Source of the DNA: Eleusine coracana subsp. coracana
Taxonomy: Eukaryota; Streptophyta; Magnoliopsida; Poales; Poaceae
NCBI GenBank assembly: GCA_032690845.1
Contig: CM064431.1
Span: 27,286,300 to 27,350,299, forward strand
Length of the DNA stretch: 64,000 nucleotides
Direction: 5' to 3'
Shown here: positions 11,368 to 22,324 of the stretch, piece by piece
Layout: every line of letters begins with the position of its first letter
Position numbering within the stretch: the first letter of the stretch is position 1
Made by a program: the position numbers and the translations under genes
Notes under the pieces: generated by a model
What the model was told of the DNA's origin: nothing
Database searches by the model: none
Seen by the model: only the letters and a program-made list of their open reading frames with translations

Positions 11368-12053
11368 ATGCTTAGAGGGATATTAAGTTTTGACTCATCC
11401 TTGCAAAACTTATTCCGACAGATGGTGGACGACAAGCTCCCGAAGAACTCCGAGCCCCTTTCCGCACGTGTTCTCGAGTTGGAACGAGAGCGTGAGGCGC
11501 TGCAGCTCACACTTGCCGCCCGAGACGCCCAGCTCGCCACTCGCGACACGGAGATCGCGGCCCTCAGGGACAAACTGCACACTAGCAAGTTGGAGCGGGC
11601 TGATCTGTTCGAGCAGCTCCATGACGCTCAACTCATCATCGAGGGCGATGCTAGCGATCAGTTACAGGAGCAACTCAACCAGCGTAATGCCCAACTCACT
11701 GCTGCCCAAGAGGAGATCTACTCCCTTCATGGTCAGGTTGAGCCCTCTTGGAGGAGCGAGGCGAGCTCCAAGCTCAACGCGAAGAAGCCCAAGATGTAAG
11801 GGATGTCATGGAAGGGAACCTCAACGACGCTCACGTCATCATCGCACAACAAGAACAACTTATTGGGCATCTCCACGTTGCTAATGCCTAGCTAAACGCG
11901 GTTCTTAATGCCCAGCCACCCGTGCCACTCGCGGTGATTCCCCTAGACGACGCCGACTTGAGTGAGGACGGTGACTCCGGTGTCGACTACGAGGCACCCC
12001 CCGGACCAGGCGACATGGAATGGGAGTCCGATGGTAGCAGCCACGCCGAGTGA
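11368..12053 (+). pseudogene. Extra coiled-coil ORF upstream of gag
   Basis: The first part (11368-11799, 143 residues) is a long amphipathic helix rich in Leu, Glu, Gln and Arg (for example LELEREREALQLTLAARDAQ), a clear coiled coil. Near 11745 the coiled-coil pattern passes into another frame and continues to a TAG at 11889-11891. After this an acidic tail (DDADLSEDGDSG to the TGA at 12051-12053) follows. Thus one shift and one stop break an ORF of about 228 codons. It lies between the primer-binding site and gag, where standard Gypsy elements have no gene. Its family is not recognised. A structural or RNA-binding accessory role is only a guess. Confidence 0.6.
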
Positions 12054-12423
12054 CTGAGGTGTAGTAGGTTGTGTAGGGTGGAAGCTCGTGAAACTTTGTG
12101 TTCGTATGTGGATAGTGCTAGTAGTGCGAGGTGGAGTTGTAACCGAAGCTCTTCCAGACCACGTGCTATCACGATGTAGTGATGTAACCTAAGGATTTCC
12201 GTGTATTGGAAGACATGTTGCATGTACCCATGGTGTGATCATAAGTATATTGCCAATGGTGTGGAACCAGGGGGAGCCAAGTTATCACCCGTAATCTGCG
12301 CCATTCCCTGTCAACGTTTCCGTTATGAGCAATTTAAAAAATTTATTGTATCACTGTATTATAGACATATTACCATGATGTCTCAGGCGATGATCGGGCT
12401 GACATGCTTTACTCCTGTGACAG
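12054..12423 (+). other. Spacer between coiled-coil ORF and gag
   Basis: I see no coding or conserved signal in these 370 bases. Confidence 0.4.
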
Positions 12424-14005
12424 ATGGTGCAAACTCGCCGTGGTGGAGAGAACCTCGGTGATGCTCCCGGTGCCTCCAACGCGGGTAGAAACCAGCCGCC
12501 ACCTAATGCTCCGCCCATGACGCCGATGGAGCAGCTCATCCACAATCAGAACGAGATGTTCCGCATGTTCATGGAGAACATGAATCGCCAAGGAGCTCCC
12601 GGACCACCACCGCAGCAGCCCTGTGAATCGTCCTACAGCGACTTTTGGGCAACTCACCCGCCCACATTCGGTGAAGCAGGTGATCCGCTGGAAGCGGATA
12701 ATTTCATTCGCACTCTGGAGTCGAAGTTTGCGCTGCTCCACTGCACCGACCACCAGAAGCCCCTCTTCGCCGCGCAGCAACTCCGTGGTTCCGCAAGTGC
12801 CTGGTGGGTGAGCTACACCACTGCTCTTGCCCCTGGCCACCAGGTCACCTGGCCGGAATTCTGCACCGCCTTTCGTGCACACCACATTCCGGCAGGTCTT
12901 ATGAAGCGCAAGCTGCAGGAATTTCTCAACCTAAAGCAAGGCGCGGGAATTGTGCAAGAGTACGCACGAAAGTTCAACTACTTGGCTCAGTATGCTTCGT
13001 ACCACGCCGACACGGACGAGAAGAAGAAGGACTGTTTCCGTTCGGGCCTTACCCCGAAGCTGCAAGACCGTCTGGCACAAGTTACCGCAGGAACATTCAA
13101 CGACCTAATGAGTGCCGCCATTGTGCAAGAAGATGCCATCCGTGCTAACCAGGAGGACAAGAAGAGGAAGCGTGCTATGGGAAGTTCGTCCGGCTCTGCA
13201 CTGCCAAAGTACAGGCTGGCAATCACCTCCCCGACGGGACAGAAGTTCCGAGCTGCGGTACCGTCAGGAGGAGGACCTCGTCCGACCTACTCGCAGCAGC
13301 ACTTCCATTCCCATGGAGGCAACCTGCAGCCCTCCGCTGGTCCCCGCCCTCCGCAGCAGACTAATCAAGTTGTGAAGCGCAACTCCTCGCAGTCATGCTA
13401 CAACTGTGGCCGAACCGGTCACTTTGCCAAGGAGTGCCGCTTTCCAAAGCGCAACCAGGGAAACAACAACGGCTCCAACCCCTCCGGGAACAACAACAAC
13501 CACCCCAGCAGCGGTAACAACCACGGCAACAATGGGAGTCGTTCCCAGCCTTCTGCCCTTACCCACAAGAATGGCCGAGTCAATTATTCCACGGTCGAAG
13601 AGATTCAAGTCGGAGAGCCCGTTCTCGCGGGTACGTTCTCGATCAACCAACACACTGCTATGGTTCTCTTTGATTCAGGAGCAACGCATGATTTTATTAG
13701 TTAGGCATGTGTGAACCATCTGAAAATCACCCCCACCACTACGGGAACCCCATACATCATCACATCCCCCGGTGGGAAAATAAGGACTCACCTTGACTTG
13801 AGAAAAGTGCCACTTAAGTTAGCAGGCAACGTGTACCCCGCTTGATTAATTATCTTAGATGGTCAGGGTATTGACATAATTCTTGGTATAAGGTGGATGA
13901 CTAAGCATAGAGCCGTCTTACACATTGAATCCCGGGAAGTCCACTTGAACTCACCTCTCTATGGTCCGTCTATTCTCCGATTGCCGAGTCCCAGATTATC
14001 CATTC
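12424..14005 (+). pseudogene. Gag-protease ORF of the Tekay-type element, truncated
   Basis: An open frame of 426 codons (12424-13704) carries a retrotransposon gag domain (about residues 75-230), a basic linker, and one CCHC zinc knuckle CYNCGRTGHFAKEC (about residues 324-337) followed by an Asn/Gly/Ser-rich stretch. It enters the aspartic protease at LFDSGATHDF (about residues 416-425), then meets TAG at 13702-13704. The same frame continues through protease sequence to about 14005 with a second stop near 13846, where it passes directly into LTR sequence. The polymerase and integrase that should follow are missing. The gag part itself is intact and could in theory still be translated. Confidence 0.8.
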
Positions 14006-15603
14006 CTCAAGTGTGGTACAAGCATGTCATCTCATGCATGAGCATCATTCCATCAAATCCTATTTATTGAGGAAGTGTCATACATCATCGTCCAACTCCT
14101 GACCGTGCATTGCACTGCATTGACTAGGGAGCGAGACTGGGAGCAAGGACGTGGCAAACAACCCTGAGGAGCCCGAAGTTGAGCTAAACTCCGCCGAGAA
14201 CTTTAACTACGATCACTGCATTTAACTACTGATTTACGAGTCCTTTTTATGTAGTCACAATAGAGGAATATTGTATTGTGCATTAGGTATAGGGCTTGGA
14301 TGGAAACCCACTTGCATAAACAAACTATGACCTATACTTAGTTTACGTTAATAAACCTTTCGTTAGCAACTGCTAGGCTTAAATTAGTGGAGTCAACGGT
14401 AGGCTATGGGATCACTTGATTCAATCATGATTCACGTGAAGAATGAAATTGGTTAAAATTTGAGAACCTATCGTTGCAACTCCGCGGACAAGTATTGAAC
14501 AGTACCAAGTGCATACCTCTATATGGGAATTGGTAAACCTAGTAACTTGGGTGCCGTATTGTTGGACGGTATTACTCATCGATCCAGAGGTGATGTGAAT
14601 GGCACGGTGGATGCACGGGTCGAGGACCGCTGGAGAGTGCACGGGTTAAGCCTCGGATACGAAGTACTGTATCGCGGGGGGGGGGGGGGGGGGGGGGGGG
14701 AGGACGTGTACTCGGGATCGATGGCCCCGGATCGACTTTATCGCAACCTCGTGAACGGTGGCCATACGTGCTCTTAAATGATGCGTATGTCGTGCATTTG
14801 GGTTATTCTCCTGCAGGATGTAATTCAATTCGAATTGCCGTCCCTCGCGGTTATGAGTACCTCTTGTTTCGAGCAGTGGCAATGATACTTTAATTAGAGA
14901 AGTTGTTTATGATACTGAAATTTGTTTACTCTATGGATACGAATTTCTATATTGTATTGCTCGTTATAATTGTACAAGTCTTAGCAGCTAGCTAGGTTCA
15001 ACTAAAATCCCTCTTCTGCAACAAGCAAGTAAAAATCTTGGTTCCGGAATAAGCATCGCAGCATAGAAGTGATAGGTGCTTTTATGCAAATATCAAATAA
15101 ACCTGGTCGGCCCCCTGCATACTAGGAGTCGGTTTTAGTAAACCCTTTGGACGGGTAAGTCTTGCGGAGTATACTAGATACTCAGGCTTTGCGATTATGT
15201 GGTTTTCAGGTTTGCCTCAAGCGACTTATTGCGATTGCTGTAACAAAGTGGTGTGGGAAGGTGAGGAGCCCCAGAACTGGACCATTGAATGGGTCCCCGG
15301 CTCCCCCAATCAAGAAGAGTGAGCCACTGCCCTAGGGCCGGCATGGCTTACTTAGGTTCTGCGGAGTGTTTGTCGTATCTTCCGCCTCCGCATATTTATG
15401 TAATATGAACCAAGAGCATATGTGTGATAATGTAACTAAATTTGCTTCCGCTATGACTCTTGAACTATAATATTGTACACTTAATGATGTATCTCTGCAA
15501 ATGATGAATGTCATGTGTGAACGCTATGTATGGTTACTTCGTTAACCATCTTCCGAGGTGATCCTGTACGGCATACTCTATACTTCGGTATAGGGTTGCA
15601 ACA
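13802..15603 (+). repeat. Right LTR, 5'-truncated
   Basis: It matches 8417-10221 of the left LTR base for base wherever I compared (several hundred bases at both ends and in the middle), apart from the G-run length (28 versus 25) and six substitutions confined to the last 91 bases. It lacks the counterpart of 6270-8416. It ends TTGCAACA followed by the ATGTT duplication. Confidence 0.85.
14676..14700 (+). repeat. G25 homopolymer tract in right LTR
   Basis: A run of 25 G at the position matching the G28 run of the left LTR. Confidence 0.95.
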
Positions 15604-15608
15604 ATGTT
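15604..15608. repeat. Target site duplication ATGTT, right copy
   Basis: Perfect match to 6265-6269, directly after the end of the inserted element. Confidence 0.9.
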
Positions 15609-17204
15609 GTCGGTCTTTCTCTTCTCGTCCTTTTTGGAGGGCTCAGGCTTGTCCTGGTGCTTCTCTTTCCCCTTACCACTGATGTCTTATAGAGACGACT
15701 CCCTTGAAGCATACTTGTCCGTGATCTTGAAGCACTCCCAAGCGGTCAGATTGAGGTTATGATTCCAGCGACCGATCTCTCAAACTAGCTCATCACTCTG
15801 CAACTCTCCTTGGAAGGCAGTAATGATCTGCTGATCCGAGACATTAGGAATCTCCGTCTTCTTGGCGCAGAAACATTTGATAAAATCACGCAGGGGCTCA
15901 TCAGGTTTTTGCTTGAGTCAGGTGAGGTCAAAGTTATTGCTCGGATGGTTGTAGGTAGCTTGAAAGCTCTCAATGAACTGCTAATTGAGGTCCCCCCCCA
16001 TTGGAGATGGAATTCTCACGGAGAGACGTGAGCCAAATCCGAACGGCGGGCTCAGGCAGACTGGCAGATAATTGGCCATGACATAAGTGTTTCCCCCTGC
16101 AGACCGAATAGCCGTGCTATAGATATGGAGCCACTCCTTGGGGTTGGTCTGGCCAACATACTTTTCGATAGCGATTGGCTTGAAACTCCTTGGAAACCTG
16201 CACCTACATAGCTCGGGAGTGTAAGCCTTTATTCCGTCAAACTCCTCGTCGATCGGTGACGGAATCCTATGCCGATAGTCTAGAGATATCGATGTAGAGG
16301 GAGTATGGCGACCCACATCATCATCGTGGCGGCGATGGTTGTTATCCGCGCTGCAGTTTTCACGCCGATCCCGATCATCATAATAACGTTAGTCATCACG
16401 GTTATCCCTTAGAGGTGGATCACATTGGTCTTGTCGATGGTAGTTATCCCTTCGGTCACACCGATCTTCTTCATAACGGCGATTGTCTCGAGCGCGCTCT
16501 TCATGATAAGAGTTGATGACTTGTCGAAGGTCATAAGGGCCTAGAGAATTTGTCAGATCATGACGTCCCCGATGACTGTGTGTAGTAGCGTGGCTAGAGC
16601 TTGCTACCGACTGGGGTGGCTCTCTGACTGCGTCTTGAATGGTAGCTGTTTTGAGCATGGCCACCACCTTCTTCATCACGGGAGTCTGATACGCCTCATC
16701 CGCCATCAAGCTGTCGAGTAACATCTTTGCCCCGGTGATGTTATTCTGTGGGGTGTCGAAGACCTTGATGCCATCCATCTCAATTTCTAGCCTGCCGAGA
16801 TCCAATTGCCACGCAAGACAAGATCCGCGCGATCCTCTTGGTCGGCGATGATGATCACCTGATGTGGCCTCCTCCTTGCGATTTTCTCCTCCACAGTTTC
16901 CTTCTTCGTCGTTTGCCCGTGGATTTTCCACGAGATCGACCATATTTACGGCCAATGGATAAGGGAAAGACGTTCCATCTTCGTCCTCATCAAAGGAGCG
17001 GACCGACTTTGAGTCGTACCCGGTCGGTAGGTTAATTCCGCTGAATCCGAGTGGTACTAAGGCTAGGATTAGATCTGACGAGCCTGGTGATCGCGGTATA
17101 GTGTAGGCTGCGGCCGAGTCAGTTCCATGTTTCTCGAGACCCAACACTCTGTCAGCGCCCACGACGAAGTCGAGTGATCCGAAGGAGATCTTGAAATCTG
17201 GCAA
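15609..17204 (-). pseudogene. Gag remnant of the Tat element
   Basis: A frame of 271 codons (17204-16389) covers the N-terminal gag region, ending in a charged stretch rich in Arg, Asp and Tyr. The retrotransposon gag core follows in another frame (16316-15981, containing YVGQTNPKEWLHIYSTAI) and then continues with further breaks to 15609, where the Tekay-type element interrupts it. A stop near 16390 and frameshifts make it non-functional. Confidence 0.7.
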
Positions 17205-17283
17205 GTACTAGATGTTGGGAATCTCTGCCATCGAAGTCGACGGTGAATCCTAGCGTGCCTATTCCCCTTCCTAGCGTGCCAAC

Positions 17284-17655
17284 TGTCGAGATTTAATCTT
17301 GACATTGTATTTATAGGGCTTCATCGGGATTAAGAACTTGATGGTTAAGACACAAGACGCTGAGTTATGCATGTTTGGGCTCTCTCGATGAGAGTAAATA
17401 CCCTATGTCCTGTATTCTTTGGTTTGTATTGCGATGAACTCAAGCCCCTTGATGGAGGGTTCCTACCGCCTTATATATTCGGTCGACAGGGGGTACATGA
17501 AGAGTCCTACTCATAGTCTACAAGGATTCACATAGAAAGTCTATCTCTAATTGCCTTGCGCTCCAAGCCGACTCGGTCAGTCCCCTTATTGGTGGATCAC
17601 CCGGTCGTCTATCGACTTAAGCAAAGCTGTGGATACCGGTAAGGTAAGTATTCCA
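17284..17655 (-). repeat. Probable 5' LTR of the Tat element
   Basis: On the plus strand the segment starts TGTCGAGATT next to the gag leader and ends TATTCCA against Copia sequence, giving about 372 bp with TG/CA ends. In element orientation a TATA-like sequence (GAATATATAAGG, 17472-17483) lies in its middle, as expected for an LTR promoter. The outer border is inferred from where the Copia integrase stops. No second LTR is in the window to confirm it. Confidence 0.5.
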
Positions 17656-19490
17656 TAGCGACTATACCATTTTGTTGTAGGAACCTAGCAAAAGGTCCTG
17701 GGAATTGTCCATAAGGCGTATGCCTCTCGTAGTACTCCCCCCACGATCGGATCTTACAACTGTAATCTTTAAATCATATTGATTTTCTACTTCTGCTTTA
17801 AATGTCTTGAATTTATCCAATGCCTCTGATCTTTCTTTGATTAGATAAATATAACCATAGTGGGAGTAATCGTGTGTGAACGTTATGAACGAGTCATAAC
17901 CATCCACACTCTTGATAGGAAAAAGATCACAAATATTTGTATGATTGATCTCTAATATTCCTACGCTTCTTTTTACGTCTTTCTTAATTTTCTTTACGTA
18001 TTTTCCTTTAATGCATTCAATGCATTGTTTTGAGTTTGTGAACTCCAATGGAGGAAGAATGTCATTCTCTCCCCCTCGAAATATGGCCTAAATAACAGTG
18101 CCACAATTTTGATGAGACGCTTGGAGTTCTCTTTCTTTTCTTGTTAACTTTAGACGATGAGGACACATGGTCATTCATATCATGCATATTATCATTCACA
18201 CCATGTATCGCATTCATATTATCACCAAGTGACAACAAATAAAGCTTGTCTTGCTAAAATGCAAAACCAATGCATTCATTATTGAACAAAAGTTCACATT
18301 TACCATTACCAAAATAATAATCATATCCATCAAAATCCAGACGCGATACACTTATTAAGTTTCTTTGTAATGAAGGTACATAAAAGACATCATGAAGCCT
18401 AAGAATAAAACAATCTCTAAGCTCTAGGTGAAGATCCCCTACAGCTTCAACTTTGGCTTCAACTCCATTAGCTATTCTTATCGAGACTTCATTTCTTCCC
18501 GTGGTTCTCGTTGTACTGAACCCATGTAAATAATTTGCAATATGAATAGTTGCTCCTGAATCAATCCACCATGTGGATCTAGAATAATTAACACACAAGG
18601 ATTCATTTACAAATGTAATTATGTTCTCACCTTGTCTCTGCAACAACTTCAGCCAATCAGAACAGTTCTTCTTGTAGTGTCCTTTCTGCTTGCAGTGGAG
18701 GCGTGTGTCCTTGTCCACTACAATCTGTCCCTACTGAGGTATATGCTTCAGCTTGCTTTGAGGCTTAGAGTAAAAAACTGCTTGCTTTGGCTGCTTGCCC
18801 TTGTTCTTGTTGTCTTTAACATAGTAAACAGAACCACCATTCTTGTCTTTGAATCTATCCTCCTGTTGGACACAATTAGCAATGAGCTGCTCAAAGGTCC
18901 ATTTTTCTGGATTCATATTGTAGTTGGAGACAAAGTTGTCAAACTCCTTTGGTAAGGACAACAACACAAAATGAATTAGGAGGTCATCCTCATTCTTCAG
19001 ATTCACAGTCTTTAACTTTGCGGCCAAACTGTTCATCTTTAGGATGTGCTCTTTTATGCCACCTCCAGTGTATTTTTCAGACACAAGCTGTATGATCATC
19101 TGTATGGCATATGTCTTGGAGGACCCAGTAAACTAGTTCTCAACCCTCTGGAGGTAGTCCTTGACAGTCTCTTCGTTCTGGATTGAGCCCATGATGGTAG
19201 GCTCAATCGTGTTCTTGACAAGTGCCAAGCACTTCTTATTGTCAAGAACCCATTTTCTGTGCTAGAGTTGAAATCGAGCTCTGATGGGAGCATCATCCCA
19301 CTGTCTCTTTGCCCAATCATCTTCTATCTCCTCTGTGCCCCTCGCAAGCTCAGGAGGCTCTCTAGGACATGAGGTAGTCATCACCCAGTCCACCTCACCC
19401 ATAACAAAGGCAAGGTCGACCCTTCTCTTCCATTTCCCATAGTTGTCCCCTTTCAAGATTGGGATCTGGGGCAGGAAATTCATCATGGTG
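17656..19490 (-). pseudogene. Copia retrotransposon remnant, gag to integrase
   Basis: On the minus strand, 19486-19096 encodes a Copia gag start (GDNYGKWKRRVDLAF) and 19099-18731 the UBN2-type gag. Then 18718-18254 carries a zinc knuckle CKQKGHYKKNC and protease WWIDSGATIHIANY, and 18048-17662 the integrase core start (FITFTHDYSHYGYIYL, VRSDRGG). The sequence stops in the integrase at the border with the Tat LTR. The rest was displaced by that insertion or lost. Several stops and a shift are present. Within the Copia group I cannot place it firmly. Confidence 0.8.
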
Positions 19491-20848
19491 GCACCTAAAA
19501 TTAATCATGAAAAGTGAGAACAAAAATTACATATAAAATTCTACCATGATATGCATTAAAACCTATATCATCGTTAGGTAGAAATAGTCATAATACATAA
19601 ACCATCATTAATATGACATTATAATTAACAACATTGGTCAAAAAATTATAATGACATATAATCTGAAAATTAATGCTCCTAAAATTAAATTCTCCCGCTG
19701 GTTCAAACTTTAATTTTAGAAAACATCAATTTTATCAATAATCATCAGTTCTATAATCTTGCAGCAGAAACATGACATGAAAACATACATGAACAGTAGC
19801 AAAACATCTTAATTTACACTCTGGAAAAATAATCTCGTTGGTTGATATTTTAACAGAGGTAAAATACATCAAATTTCAATTCTATTCTATTCAAAATTCA
19901 ATGAAAAATAGTAAAAGTTCAATTGAAATCAATTCTACTGCTCAATTCTTTGCTTTCAGCCCACTCTCGTGTGGACGTGGAAAAACGCGTCGTGGCCCAG
20001 TCAGCTTTTTTGGCCTTTCGGCCGGCTTAGCCCCCACACGCGTGCAAAATCTTCGGCCCGGCCCAGTTCGGGCGCGTGCGCCCGTGCTCGCCAAGGACAT
20101 TCGACCCATCCCACGGGCGCGGTCGAATCCGGCGGCCTGGCCCCGCCTCAATCGGTGCCGTCTATCGAGATGGACGGACAAGAGCTCTTTTCGGCGCAAC
20201 AAAATCACCAACGCCTCATTTCCTGAAACCCTAGCAAGCATTTCTCTCTTCTTTCCCTTTTCTCCGCGCGTGCAATGATGACGGTGATGGCCATTAGGTC
20301 AAAGAAGAAAGCCATGGCGCCGCCATTGTGCTCCTCGCCGGCGCACGCATTCACTCGTCGGTGAGCGCACCACCATCGAGTAGCTTGATGATGGCATCTC
20401 CCCCCCCCCCCCCCCACTCCTGAGTCCTCGTGCACACAGTGGCATCCTGACAGTGGCATCTAGACTTCGGGATCTAGAGGGGGAGAGAGGAAGGAGATGC
20501 GCACATACCGGGATTGTGAGGAAGTGGAGCGGGTGTCGTGGAGGAGTCGATGGTTGGAGAGGAAGAAGACCCGCGGCAGCATCGGTTCCAGTCTTGGTGA
20601 CAGTGGCATGGATGAGCTTAGCGCGGCGGCGGTGGAGGATTTCCCGTCGCTGGCTGCGCCCTTCCTTGGGATCGGTCGAGGTTTCTGTAGGGAGAACTGA
20701 TGGCGGCGGTCAACTTGGGTGTCCGTGCCCCGGCATCCTCCATGCCTTTTATTTGGCACAGTGCAACGGGGGCCCACCAACCAGAGGAGGGTTAGGGCGT
20801 GCCCAATCAGGGCGCTAGATCTAGGTGTTGGGCCGTTGGGTCCAACAG
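19491..20848 (-). other. Probable leader and LTR remnant of the Copia element
   Basis: Just upstream of the gag ATG (minus strand) the sequence ATTTTAGGTGCCACCATG looks like a splice acceptor followed by a good start context. Further up lies AT-rich sequence, then a GC-rich block (19960-20800) without a conserved ORF. A C16 run is at 20400-20415. A TG-type LTR start may lie at 20848 (TGTTGGACCCAACGGCCC read on the minus strand). No matching second LTR is present, so this is tentative. Confidence 0.35.
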
Positions 20849-21903
20849 AGGAGATCTACTAACATGCTTTCGAGGAGAATTATAGTGCAACTGTTGAATC
20901 TTGTGGTTCAGGGGCAAAACATACATTTTCACCTATAATTGGATGGATATTTAGTGTAATGGGAGTGAAACTTCTCTTTTTGTCCTCTTTGCAAAGCTAC
21001 ACTATCACAAACTACAAAGTTCACTCTAAGTTCGAATAGCCCTCTCAACTACTCTCGCCGTGCCGTAAATGTAAGAATTCCAGCCATTAGAACTTTATGT
21101 CAAAATGTATCAATTTGTAGTTCAAGTGGGTCTCATTTTACATAAGATTCCTCTAACCTTTTCATGAGTTGCCAATCGAGTCCAATCGAAAAGAAAAGAA
21201 AATGGAGACCATCTCAATCCTCATCCCCATCCAAACCATACTCTCTCCGTGCTCTCATCTCCTCTGGCCATTGGCTGCTGCCACCTCTCACTGCTTTACC
21301 CTCGTCCACCGCCCCTGCTGCTCGCTGCTCCGCCCCCGGCCACCACCGCCGCTTGCAGCTGCGCCCCCCACCATAGTCGTTGTTGCTCCACCCCCGTTGC
21401 TGCCTGTTGCTCTGCCCCTGGCCACTGCCGCCACCGCTTGATGTTGCACCCTCAACCACGGTCGCCTGCTGCTCTGCACCGACCACTGCTGCCGATCGAT
21501 GTTGCACCCCGGACCATGGTCACCTGCTGCAACACTTCCGTCGCCGCGCGTTGCTCCTTCCCTAGCTATCGCTTGCTGCTCCCCTCGCCGCCTGCTGCTC
21601 TGCTGACTACCGCGCTCTGCTCCTCGCACCATGGATAGCAGCCCAGAGGAAAGGCAGTTAAGTGTTAACCAACACAATGCAATAAATGAGTCATCATTAT
21701 GCTGAGGGTAGAGAGGTCTTTTGTATTGACTGTTTTTTTTTGTCTTGGGAATCTTGGAATTCTTATGTTCACAGCACGACGAGAGTAGTATTTGGCTTAT
21801 TTTATCTCTATGATTTATTAAAATAGATTATTTTATATCTTTAATCAGTATATTTAATTTTGATTTGTTGACATGGATCAAGGTTAAGCTGTCATTACCT
21901 TCT
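20849..21903. other. Intergenic, with a degenerate minisatellite
   Basis: I see no gene. Positions 21320-21560 hold three to four degenerate copies of a ~60-bp C-rich unit containing GCTGCTCTG, CCACTGCYGCC and GATGTTGCACCC. They produce long proline/alanine/serine-rich chance frames on both strands. Confidence 0.55.
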
Positions 21904-22242
21904 TGTCACGCCCAGCGACAAGAGCGTGACTAGCTACAGGGTGAGAACGACAGCAAATGGCGAAGTCGGGTTCACGCCAGGTGAAGCAGGCCATGGGCTG
22001 CAGACTGAAGATGTGTAAAGGCCCAGTGTCGATGTATAAGACCTAGCGCTGTGCGAGAGAGAGATTGCTTGGAGAGATAGAACTCTGTTATCCTTTTCCT
22101 TACTTCTTCTCCAATCCAACCTCTACTGCTACCTGTAAACTGAATCTTGTGTGTGTTCTTTAATCGAGAGCATGATCTGGTAGCGTGAGTGAAATTCTTG
22201 TTGCCTCACTGAGATTATATATCTTCATTGTTGGGTATTACA
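21904..22242 (+). repeat. 5' LTR of the Reina-like element
   Basis: TG...CA-bounded 339-bp LTR, about 90% identical to 27014-27354 by hand alignment, with a TATA-like GTATAAGA at about 22033. Confidence 0.9.
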
Positions 22243-22243
22243 C

Positions 22244-22255
22244 TGGTATCAAAGA
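22244..22255 (+). promoter_or_regulatory. Primer-binding site, degenerate tRNA-iMet type
   Basis: TGGTATCAAAGA one base after the LTR end. It differs from the usual TGGTATCAGAGC at the end. Confidence 0.7.
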
Positions 22256-22324
22256 CAGTCTTGTTGTGATTTCTCAGAAAATTCTCGGTCTTGATTTGTA
22301 AAATTCCGGGGGAAGGTGGAGATC

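Larger units (their letters stand above)
6270..15603 (+). mobile_element. Tekay/Del-type Ty3/Gypsy element with internal deletion, nested in the Tat element
   Basis: The element starts TGTGACATCC and ends TTGCAACA and is flanked by ATGTT duplications. It consists of a 3952-bp left LTR (6270-10221), a primer-binding site, a leader holding a damaged coiled-coil ORF, a gag-protease ORF, and a right LTR that lacks its first ~2.1 kb. Reverse transcriptase, RNase H, integrase and chromodomain are absent. The gag sequence (FAAQQLRGSASAWW, AFRAHHIPAGLMKRKLQEFL) and the very long LTR point to the Tekay/Del group of chromoviruses. It cannot move by itself. Confidence 0.85.
2175..17655 (-). mobile_element. 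Tat-lineage Ty3/Gypsy retrotransposon remnant, split by a younger insertion
   Basis: Read on the minus strand, the order is LTR (17655-17284), gag (17204-15609), a gap filled by another element (15608-6265), gag end plus protease (6264-5490), reverse transcriptase, RNase H, a second plant-type RNase H, and integrase ending at a stop at 2175. Two RNase H domains in tandem mark the Tat lineage. Every domain carries frameshifts or stops. The reading frame is continuous across the insertion point once the insert and one 5-bp duplication are ignored, so the two parts were one element. The far LTR is not seen and probably lies left of the window. Confidence 0.8.

Noticed and set aside
21249..21677. 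Overlapping ~129-codon ORFs rich in Pro, Ser, Ala and Gly on both strands
   Set aside because: They arise from a degenerate C-rich minisatellite and have no domain and no conserved frame.
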